A stretch of DNA of 64,000 nucleotides. Origin: Campanula takesimana (Eukaryota; Streptophyta; Magnoliopsida; Asterales; Campanulaceae). The stretch spans positions 124,001 to 188,000 of the forward strand of contig JAOWBW010001042.1 of assembly GCA_026119855.1 (NCBI GenBank). The letters run 5' to 3'. The position numbers and the translations under genes were made by a program. This document shows, one piece after another, positions 55,821 to 64,000 of the stretch (position 1 is the stretch's first letter; every line of letters begins with the position of its first letter). Under the pieces are notes generated by a model. The model saw only the letters and a program-made list of their open reading frames with translations. It was not told the DNA's origin and did not search any database.

Positions 55821-57365
55821 TCCTAGGCTTACGGGCTAGGGTTTGGAGAGAATGCGACTACCTAGGCTCGAGGCTAGGGTTCGGAGAGAATATGGAAAGG
55901 CTATTGTATCCTAGGCATAAGACTAGCGGGGGATTGAGATTAAAAATTTCCTAGGTTTCGAGACTAGGGTTTCGGGAATTTGGAAAGGATGTTGCACACA
56001 GGGCTTTGGAAATTCCCTAGAACTTGGGCTAGGGTTAAAGATGATGGTGCTTCCTAGGCTTGAGACTAGGGTTTGGAGAGAATGCAGATTCCTAGGTTTG
56101 GGGCTAGGGTTTGGAGAGGTTGAGGTTTGGGAACTTCCTAGATGTTAGGGTTTCGAACAAGGGTTTGGAAACTGGTGTTTAAGGACCATGACTCTCCTAG
56201 GTTTGGGACTAGGGTTTAGAAATATCCTAGGCTTCGAGGCTAGGGCTTGGAGTTGTGGTAGGTTCAGAGGTTGCAAAGGCGTTGGCTTTAGACCTAAGGC
56301 TGGGAGTTGAAAGGGTTGTGACTTCCTAGGCTTGAGACCATGGACCGTTGGGAAGAGGGATTGCTTTTGTGGAAGGTCCACTAAGCTTGATGTTAGGGTT
56401 CACCATTTTCTGGGATTGGTGACTATGGCTTGGAAATCTTCATGGTAACCTAGGCTTTAGGCTAGGTTTTAAGGCTAAGGACTGTAAACTTCCTACGTTT
56501 TGAGACTAAGGTGAAGGAGTTTCCTAGGTCTAGGACTGGGGTTTGAAGGGAATGTTGAATCCTAGGGTTGATGATAGAGTTTAAAGAGGATAATTTCTAC
56601 CTAGGCTGGAGGCTAGGGTTTTAGAAAGAGTGCGACTACCTAGGCTTGAGGCTAGGGTTTAGAGCGAATGCGACTACCTAGGCTCGAGGCTAGGGTTTAG
56701 AGCGAATGCGGCTTCCTAGGCTTGAGGCTAGGGTTGATTGAGTTTTGGACAGGGCATTATATCCTAGGTTTTGGACTAGGGTTCAATAAAACGGAGAATT
56801 GAGATTGTAAATTTCCTAGGTTTCGAGACTAGGGTTTCGGGAATTTGGAAATGATGTTGCATACGGGGCTTTGGAAATTCCCTAGAATTTGGGCTAGGGT
56901 TAAAGGGGATGTTGTGGTTTCCTAGGCTTAAGGCTAGGGTTTAGAGAGGATATGTGACTACCTAGGATCATGGCTAGGGTTTAGGAAGGGTGTAGCTACC
57001 TAGGATCAAGGCTAGGGTTTAAGAAGGATGTAACTTCCTAGGCTTTAGGCTAGGGTTTGAAAGGATGTAATTACCTAGGCTTGAGGCTAGGGTTCAGAGA
57101 GAATGATATGACTACCTAGGCTTGAGGCTAGGGTTTAGAGAGGATACGTGACTACCTAGGATCAAGGCTAGGGTTTAGGAAGGGTGTAAATACCTAGGCT
57201 CTAAGCTAGGGTTTGGAAGGGATGTAACTACCTAGGCTCGGGGCTAGGGTTTAGGAAGGATGTAATTACCTAGGCTTGAGGCTAGGGTTCAGAGAGAATG
57301 ATATGACTACCTAGGCTTGAGGCTAAGGTTTAGAAAATGTGTTTACCTAGGTTTAAGGCTAGGGT
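55821..57365. repeat. 30-40-bp array with CCTAGGCTTGAGGCTAGGGT
   Basis: Over 30 degenerate units of CCTAGGCTTGAGGCTAGGGT plus TTAGAGAGAATG. Most hold CTAGGGTTT, the plant telo-box (AAACCCTA) on the other strand. No telomere array is present. Open frames across it are repeat artefacts. Confidence 0.85.
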
Positions 57366-58900
57366 TTGGAGACCGAAAGCATTTGAAGGTTTGTCTTGGT
57401 TTAGACCGAGCAAGGTTGAGGTCTAAGAGTGTTGCGGTTTGGGGCAAATGAGCTTGATACCTCGTGGCTGGATAGGCTCGATAGATTAGACCTAGGCTAA
57501 AGTTATAGGGTTTAGCTAGGGTAAGACTCAGACATGTGTTAAGGAGACCGGGGCCTAATGGAATGGTAGGCGTGAGATCTAGGAGATCGAAGGCTAGGCA
57601 GGGTAGCGTTGGGACATAAGGCTTTCAAGCGGGTAAGTCTTTTGTCCTAGAGAAACCGCGTTATGGATTAGGACCAAACAGGCTTGAGGTCAGCCAAGGA
57701 GCAATGGATTGGGATTGGATGATCCTAGTACCTAATACGCATGTCGGGTTTAGGCTCTAAGGTGTGCTAGGTGTGAGACATGTGCGAGAAATGGGTCTGG
57801 ACATATGACCATGTTGGCGCTTTAGGTAAAGAGATTGAGTGTCCAAGACTTTGCTCGAGTACAATAGGTGCCTAAGTTGGATTGGGTATGCTTAGGACCT
57901 AAGTTTGTCTTAGAGGTCATTGCGCGTGACCAAGCTCGTTCGGCGATTGTGAAGGTAGGCTAGGGATGGGACCCCAAAGGTGTTAAGCGCACGAGTTCTG
58001 ACCGGACGGGTCTATGGCATGGCGCGGTACGCAGGAGATCCTATGTGCTTGAGCAGGTTCGAGGTTTAGGCTCGTTGGGGGAGCGATGTTTGAGATCCAT
58101 GGAGTTTGAGGAGAGGATCGCGTAGGTTCGAGGTTTAGACTCAACTTGGATTAAGTAGGTTGGAGACCTAAGGGGTGAAGGTCAGGCTAGGTAGTCTCTC
58201 GCGGCTAATGGGTGACACTAGGTTTGTAGAGGGGTTTAGACCCAAGAAGTATGGATAACATAGATTTAGTTGGTCAGACCAAGAAGGCTTGGGAACTAAA
58301 GAGTTCTAAGGGACGAGCTCTAAGGTTATAGACTTAGAGGGTAGACAGTTTTGTGATCTAAAGGGTTTAGGAGTTGAGACCTAAGGTGTGAATCGGATAT
58401 GCTAGAGACCTATAAGGTAGGTGTTTGGCGGCCTTGCATGGACTTGGGATTTAAGGGATCGTTCAACAGGTTAGACTGGGTAGATCTAAGAGGCTGGACC
58501 TAGGAGGATAAGAGAGCTATGGCCTAGATAGGGTAAGGACGAGTATGTGTTTGTAGGTTTGAGATCTAGGAGATCGGGTAGGCTTGGGACCGGTAGGTTC
58601 GGGACCTAATGGTTCATCCTAAGGACTTGGCTTTGGCTAACCGGTTTAAGGTTTGAAGGTCTGGGTAGAACCGGTTTAAGGCCGAAGGGGTTATGCTACA
58701 AACTTGCGGAAGGTCGAACTAAGGGGTTATGATGTAATCTAGGTAAGACTCACCGGGTAGGTTCGGGACCTAAGGAGTTATGGTGTAACCTAGGTAAGAC
58801 TGACCGGGTAGGCTTGGGACCTAGTGAGTTGAGGGTTTAGTCCTAAAGGTTCCCTAAAGTGCAGGAGATAGGGTAAAGGACCGAGTCAACTCTGGGAATC
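57366..58900. repeat. Highly degenerate repeat region (GACCTAAGG)
   Basis: A drifted continuation of repetitive sequence with frequent GACCTAAGG, GGTTTAGG and GGTTCGGGACCTAA phrases and one two-copy block at 58736-58810. No gene. Confidence 0.6.
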
Positions 58901-59080
58901 ACATAGATGGGTCCCGGACGGGCCGAAGATGTTTTTACAATTTTGTGGAGACCGAGAGTGCGGGTTTATAAACAAAGTGTCGGGGAGGAGAAAACTTTAT
59001 GAAAGTGTTATGATCTTATACAGATGCCTTATAATTAATTATGATTCTAATCAATCCAAATAGGTCGTCGCGTGCCGAGT

Positions 59081-59370
59081 TTGACGATGAGGGGTGCCCT
59101 TCTTCTAAGTGTATCCTTGTTGACGCCTCGGTATTCTCTGGGAAACCACATAGTCGACCCATTCTGTTGGGGATTATCTAATTTGGTGAGCGGGTACCCT
59201 CCCTCCTTTGAGAAACTCTACGTCAAACTTGATGATGAGGGATGCCCTTCTTCTAAGTATATTCTTGTTGGGACCTCGGTATTCTCCGAGAAAACACATA
59301 GTCGACCCATTCTGTTGGGGAAGCCCCATTTCGATAAGGGTGTAGAGCGGGGTATCCTACCTCCTTTAAG
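59081..59370. repeat. Two-copy tandem duplication, about 148 bp
   Basis: Units start TTGACGATGAGGGGTGCCCT (59081) and CTTGATGATGAGGGATGCCC (59229) and share TAGTCGACCCATTCTGTTGG. An open frame of 106 residues crosses it but has no recognisable domain. Confidence 0.8.
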
Positions 59371-59386
59371 ACGCACCCTTTTTTCT

Positions 59387-59423
59387 GCCTAGACCGCCCT
59401 TTCGGGTTTTCAATCTAGCGGGC
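59387..59423 (-). repeat. GCCTAGACC...CTAGCGGGC hairpin (H copy 1)
   Basis: Identical over its 37 bp to the C copy at 3014-3050, with near-identical flanks (CACCC before; ATCTCTTTTGCGTC and poly-T after). Confidence 0.8.
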
Positions 59424-59880
59424 ATCTCTTTTGCGTCATCTTTTTTTTTTTTTGAAAATCATTCAGTCGACTCAAAAAAGGAAAAATAATTGTTTAAACA
59501 TGCGGGGGCATTTTGGTGATAGTGAGAGGGAGAGAGAGATAGTACTCGCATTTTGACTCTTTGGACAATTGAGTGTATATAAAAGGAAGGAAGCCCCTGC
59601 TTGACAGAAAGTAAGTGTTTAGCTCTTTCCTAGATTGTAGAACAGAAGACTTGTCGAGACATTTGAAAATTGTTTTATTCAAGATTCTCATTTGATTGCT
59701 CAAGAATGGACCTCGTTGATTAGTTAATGAGTTATGGTTAATTGGTAAACAAGTAGCCTCAAATTAATAAATGTTTTGATCAATTATGAGTGAAGAAGTC
59801 AGGAGTAGAAATATGGGGGAAGAGAGAAGAGAAAGAAAATTGGCTCGAGGTGGGTTGTGTATATTTTGGACCGAACCGGG

Positions 59881-59929
59881 AGGTTGCCTACGTTCTCCTC
59901 AAGGTGAGGAGCTCAGGTCCACGTAGTTC
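59881..59929 (-). other. Type 1 hairpin module (H, downstream of gag)
   Basis: Inner stem extended to CTCCTC/GAGGAG with AAGGT loop on the plus strand. Outer CTACG/CGTAG kept. The mini-hairpin stem ACC/GGT is kept, with TCCC in place of TTCG. Confidence 0.75.
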
Positions 59930-60327
59930 GGGGATGACCCGCTTGACGATGGTGTCGGGTTTCAGTAGGTATGTGTGGGAGGAAAGAAAAGAAAGAAAGT
60001 TGGCCCAAGGTAGGTTATGTTTGGCTTTGAGTGGTTGCCCGGTTGATGATGAAGTTGGGTTTTGAGTTTAGAGGTGTGAGGTTCGTTTGAGGTGAGTTGT
60101 TCTTTGTAGCTCATTGCGGTGGATTACTCCTTTGTAGTTGTTGCAGTGGATTGCTCCATCGTAGTTGTCATGGGTTGCTGCCGTTTATCTACTTTGTAAG
60201 GAAAGAGAGGAAAATAGAACATTTGAGGTGAAAAGAAAATGGGACTTTTACTTTTCCATGGTGATAGCCCCTTCTATTTTTCTTTTTCTTTTTTATTTTA
60301 TCTCTTTGTGCACACCCTTTTTTTTTT

Positions 60328-60426
60328 GCCTAGGCCGCCCTTTCGGGTTTTCAACCTAGCGGGCTTCTTTTGTGCAATGCTCTAACTTTTGCCTAGGTCG
60401 CCCTTTTGGGTTTCAACCTAGCGAGC
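60328..60426 (-). repeat. Two tandem GCCTAGG hairpins (H copies 2 and 3)
   Basis: Copies at 60328-60364 (GCCTAGGCCGCCCTTTCGGG) and 60391-60426 (GCCTAGGTCGCCCTTTTGGG). The first keeps CCTAG ends and the inner CCC/GGG pair. The second matches the C variant at 3686 by its TGCTCTAACTTTT prefix. Poly-T follows. Confidence 0.75.
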
Positions 60427-61316
60427 CATATTTTTTTTTTATTTTTTATATTTGTACATGAAACATTGGGCAAGACAAGCCCCTAGTTTGCTTTCGCCTC
60501 TCTCGATTGCGAGGTAGCTTCCTTATAGTTCAAGCGGCCTTTTGATGGCGGCGGGCATCCTAGCCCCTTGATTTTCACCGGTAGAGCTCCATTGGATTAT
60601 CACGTGCACCAATTAATGGCATGAATGACTTCGTGCACTTGTCTTACATTTGCGATGGAATACGGACAGCCCCAGTGTAACGGCATGTAGTACTCATGAA
60701 GGGAACAAACCAACCCTTTAAATTGTGGCAGCATGGATGTCTATTTGATGATGAGCAACCGCAGTCCATTTCTTTGTCACGACCTTATAAAAAGGGGTCT
60801 AATGGTAGGATGAGAGGCGTATGAGGATAGTGTATGGGAGAAGGTGTATATAGAGAGTGTACATGAAGTGTGTACAAGGGGTGAGTGTATAGAGAGAGTG
60901 TATGGGGGTAGAATGTAGAGAGAAGAGAAAGTGATTCGTTCATCCCAATTGATCGAAGCATTTGTTATTTTGAGATTAATCGTTTACTTAGTTATGTGAA
61001 TGGTTTGTGGGTCCATTTACCTTTTAACGAGTCGTCATTAGTGAGTAAGATTAAGATTAATTCATCATATAAAGATATAGCAATCAAGCGAAAATGGTGA
61101 ATAAGACAATTTTCATGAAATTGATATATGCAAGCTTATGTCTCAAGTCTAGAGAGAAAAGAAAAGAAATAAAGACCCTTTTATTGGAACTAAAAGATTT
61201 AAACTGACTAGTCCGGGGTGGACTTTTACTTAAAAGAAACAAAAATCGTCCAAGGTGGACTTTTGACTAAGGACACTCTAGAACCTACGAAGACTGAATG
61301 ACCCTTTTCTTTTCTT
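60427..61316. other. Region downstream of H gag
   Basis: No gene seen. It contains CAAGCCCCTAG-type words and a short GTGTATGGGAG/GTGTACATG-rich stretch near 60830-60910 of simple character. Confidence 0.6.
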
Positions 61317-62036
61317 TTATTTAAAGGAGGTAGCCCCAATTTCCTCTTTTGCCCATGCCCATGTATTCCGTTGGCGGGTGATGGCTCCGCTGTCAATGAG
61401 GCTTTGAATCTTTCTCCTCAATTGGAGGCAATCTTCGGTGTCATGCCCAATGTACTGGTGGTATTGGCAGTGTTTGGAGGGATCCAAGCCTTGCTTCACC
61501 CTACTTGGTTCATAGTTGAACAAAGGAGACAACTTGCCGGCTTGAACTAGACTTTTGAAGAGTTTAGCTAACGGCATACCCAAGTCATTGTACTCGCGTT
61601 CGTCCTTCCGAACTGTCTTTGAGGGTGGTTTAGGTACCGGTACCTGTCGTTGATGAGTAGTCTTAGGAGGCATCCCAACGGGGGAAATCTGTGATGGCCC
61701 ATACATTTGAGGAGCGTACGGGTGTTGAAATTGAGCAAGATGGAGAACTCGGCCGAGGTAATCATAAATGCAATAAATATCAGAGTGAAGGCGCTTCTCG
61801 GTGTCCTTTAGAGCCTTGCACATCTCTTTTTGAAAGCGGTCGACTTGCTTGAGGAGGACAGTCTCAAAGTAGGCTTCTTGTTCGTCGAGAGCGGTCCGGA
61901 AGAGGGTTGCTTGCTCATTGAGGATGGTCTCGAAATGGAGCGCTTGCTCATTGAGATCAGTATTGGTGTGGAGAGTTGTCTCGAGACCTTGGGTAATAGC
62001 TTCATTTGCAACTTCGATGTTCCTTTCAACAGACAT
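61317..62036 (-). CDS. Gag-like coiled-coil zinc-knuckle protein of H
   Basis: Complete 239-residue ORF from ATG at 62034-62036. Residues 28-71 consist of four 11-residue repeats (LNEQALHFETI, LNEQATLFRTA, LDEQEAYFETV, LLKQVDRFQKE), a hendecad coiled coil. A helix (72-103) and a P/Q-rich linker (104-140) follow. The module MPLAKLFKSLVQAGKLSPL (154-172) leads to knuckle C190-x2-H193-x4-H198-x4-C203 and a final LIDSG helix. The knuckle module is close to that of G and similar to A and C. There is no capsid domain. It probably binds element RNA and multimerises; that is inference. A type 1 module lies 165 bp upstream of its start, in the leader. The frame is intact. Confidence 0.75.
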   Translation of the reverse strand: MSVERNIEVANEAITQGLETTLHTNTDLNEQALHFETILNEQATLFRTALDEQEAYFETVLLKQVDRFQKEMCKALKDTEKRLHSDIYCIYDYLGRVLHLAQFQHPYAPQMYGPSQISPVGMPPKTTHQRQVPVPKPPSKTVRKDEREYNDLGMPLAKLFKSLVQAGKLSPLFNYEPSRVKQGLDPSKHCQYHQYIGHDTEDCLQLRRKIQSLIDSGAITRQRNTWAWAKEEIGATSFK

Positions 62037-62200
62037 GATGCAGGATCTACAATAGTTGTAGGGGAATTATGTCTTTGAATTGAGCTTAGATTTATAATTA
62101 ATGACAAGGCATCGTTATAAAATCACTTTTGGAAAAGAGTCGGTCTCCACACTTTGAAATGCATTTTTGACAAGAATTTGAAAGTTTGACCGGGCCGAAG

Positions 62201-62267
62201 TTGCCTACGTTCCCCTTACCATGAGGGAGAGGTCCCACACAATAAGAGGCTCAGGTCGCCGTAGTTC
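62201..62267 (-). other. Type 1 hairpin module (H leader)
   Basis: Outer CTACG/CGTAG kept, with an insertion of about 20 nt in the inner arm (GTCCCACACAATAAGAGG on the plus strand). Next to it on the plus strand GACCGGGCCGAAG matches the common GACCGGACCCGAAG context of the other copies. Confidence 0.7.
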
Positions 62268-62379
62268 GAGTCAAGTTAGACTTTTAAAAAAAGGTGAGAG
62301 ATGACCATAGGGGTCAAAAAGAGGGAGATGACTCGGTCTGTAGTCGAGCATGGGTGAGGAAGACCTATAGGAATCAGGT

Positions 62380-63425
62380 AAGGTTTGACTTAAGGTTTGA
62401 CCTAAATTTGACCTAAGGTTTGACCTAAGGTTTGAGACAAGAAATGGTTCAAGCTAGGATGCGACGATAATGGTGGGTTGACCTAGATGGGTAAAGGATA
62501 GGTCGACCTAAATGAGAAGGGTTGGATTGACCTATATGGTGAATGAATCAAGATAGCGGGTTGTAGCGGTTTGCCTATGGGATGATCTAAGAGGGATAGA
62601 CATGGTTTGACCTAAGCGGGTCTAAGGTTGACCTATTCCAGTTGGTGGACTAAGGAAGGTTGGAGATTGACCTAGATGGATCCAAGATAGGTAAGTCGAC
62701 CTAAGCGGGTCACAGGGTGACCTTAACGAGTCAAAGGTGAAGGGGTAGTTTTAACCTAAGACGGACAAGTTGACCTAAATGGGTCAAGGATGGTGTGTGG
62801 ACCTAAATGGGTTGACCTAGGTTGGTCTGGACGAGGGTGGGTCAAATAATGACCTAGGTGGGTCAAGATGACGGTTTGACCTAAGCGGGTTAGGACCAAA
62901 GGTAATTGGGTTCACCTATGGAATCAAAGATTGACCTAAGAGGTTGAAAACGGATAAGGTTGACCTAGGAGTCCAAGTTTGACCTAAGAGGTCAAAGGTG
63001 ATAAGGTTGACCTAGGAGGTCAAGGGTTGACCTAAGAGGTCGGAGGCGGATAAAGTTGACCTAGGCGGTCAAGGGTAGACCTAAGAGGTCAAAGGCGGAT
63101 GAGGTTGACCTAGGCAGTCAAGGGTTAACCTAAGAGGTCAAAGGTGGATGAGGTTGACCTAGGCGGTCAAAGGTTGACCTAAGAGGTCGAGGAGTGATAA
63201 AGTATACCTAAGGGGTCCCAGGTTTGACCTAAGAGGTCGAAGGCGGATAAGGTTGACCTAAGGGGTCAAAGGTTTACCTAAGATGTCAAAGGCGGATGAA
63301 GTTGACCTATGGGATCAAAGGTTGACCTAGGAGGTCGAAGGTAATGGGGTTGACCAAGGAGGTCAAAGGTTGACCTAAGAGGTCAAAGGTTGACCTAGGA
63401 GGTCAAAGGTAGATAAAGTTGTCCT
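62380..63425. repeat. 27-30-bp array of TTGACCTAAGAGGTCAA
   Basis: More than 30 units around GGTTGACCTAAGAGGTCAAA plus GGCGGATAA. The core TTGACCT-AAG-AGGTCAA is a perfect 7-bp inverted repeat, and TTGACC is a W-box-type sequence. It lies in the H leader side of gag, towards the unseen 5' LTR. Confidence 0.9.
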
Positions 63426-64000
63426 AAGAGGCCAAAGGATGGTGGGATTTTGGCCAAAGCCGGTCGAGACGAAGGGTAGACCCAAATGGATCGCAATGAT
63501 GGGTAGGTAACCTAGATAGGCCAAGATGAGGAATTTTGATAGATAGCCCAAGGGGTGAGCGATGGACCTTAGAGGTCGCCTAGATGCAATGCACATTTTA
63601 TTTTGCGAAAAGTTTTGCATTTATTTACATCCTAAATGGTTGATCCAAGGAGTGTCCTAATCTCTATGTGTGGGTTGACACGGGTAGGATAAAGGTTCCC
63701 ACCTCTCGTGGAACGTACACGGTGAGTGGAGTAGATGAGTGACTCAAAAAGAGTGCGACAATAGCGCACAAATTCCTGCACATCGAATACTCCGGGTAAT
63801 GGGGACCTGTGCAGTGCTGACACGGACTAGTGGTAGTGTGTGGCAAGAAACTAATTCTTTTTAGGGAGAAAAGAGAGGAGTTTTTAATGTTAGGATGATC
63901 CAAATGCAATGCATGAGAGAGAGAGAGAGAGAATAATGTACAAGGGAGCATAACAGAGTTTTGTTTGACCCTAATACTAAAGCGAAGATAACAAGGGTAT
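63426..64000. other. H interior at the right edge
   Basis: No gene with support. A short GA microsatellite lies at about 63915-63931. Open frames here have no known domain. The 5' LTR and primer site of H are expected further right. Confidence 0.6.

Larger units (their letters stand above)
45248..64000 (-). mobile_element. Element H: very large Tat/Ogre-like element, 3' part
   Basis: Minus-strand element with 3' LTR at 45248-46520 and polypurine tract next to it; the interior continues to the window edge. It contains two type 2 modules, a 178-bp satellite, several minisatellites, three copies of the GCCTAG hairpin, type 1 modules and one gag ORF. Its size is at least 16.7 kb even without solo LTR J. 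No pol was found. Its U3 start (TGTTAGTACCCAATCTGAAA) resembles that of A. Target bases at the left are probably GCAGC (45243-45247). Ogre-like elements of 20 kb and more are known. Confidence 0.8.

Noticed and set aside
55821..57365. Interstitial telomere array
   Set aside because: TTTAGGG never occurs in direct tandem; single telo-box words sit in 30-40-bp units.
59072..59392. 106-residue ORF in H
   Set aside because: It spans a two-copy duplication and ends at the GCCTAG hairpin; no homology recognised.
3511..62267. Type 1 module as a tRNA, 5S RNA or hammerhead ribozyme
   Set aside because: No TPsiC or anticodon arms, no 5S internal boxes, and no CTGANGA...GAAA hammerhead core were found in the copies.

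Overview
The window is nuclear DNA of a flowering plant, probably a eudicot, from a repeat-rich heterochromatic region. The evidence is plant Ty3/gypsy LTR retrotransposons with tRNA-type primer sites, a Mutator-like element with a 9-bp target duplication, a Stowaway-type MITE, plant mobile domain (PMD) genes with GT-AG introns, and long satellite arrays. I found no host gene, tRNA gene, rRNA gene or CRISPR array. The species cannot be named from the sequence.

Everything belongs to a nest of mobile elements, which I label A to J. The oldest layer is G (27047-38882, minus strand), a Tat/Ogre-lineage element with gag, protease, G-patch and reverse transcriptase remnants plus two antisense cargo genes. 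Three insertions hit it: chromovirus-like B (7185-27046, minus), solo LTR I (32955-34490) and B-related F (38883-45247, minus). B was then hit by C (1-7184, minus, Tat-like, 5' part only), by A (10337-22762, plus, complete, 12.4 kb, perfect CAAAC target duplication) and by a 2.5-kb MULE carrying a MITE. F was hit by H (45248-64000, minus, Tat-like, runs off the right edge). H carries a 178-bp satellite that was itself hit by solo LTR J (49247-51327, GCCGA duplication).

The Tat-like elements A, C, G and H share one plan: LTR, tRNA-Arg-type primer site (A, C), leader, short gag ending in a CX2HX4HX4C knuckle, a structured module (type 1), antisense cargo where present (A, G), tandem arrays, a second structured module (type 2), polypurine tract, LTR. 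A carries an apparently intact four-exon antisense PMD gene of 642 codons. G carries a broken PMD gene and a broken DUF7745/PMD-like gene, also antisense.

The signals most worth pursuing are: (1) short palindromic words reiterated in each LTR family, which recur upstream of the antisense cargo genes (CCGTACGG core in A; TGGCC-N4-GGCCA in G and H); (2) two related hairpin modules seen ten times in four elements, with compensatory stem changes; (3) an LTR hairpin whose stem differs between families but stays paired, before a conserved tail; (4) a second copy of the primer-site core inside the LTRs. All comparisons were made by eye, with no alignment or database search.
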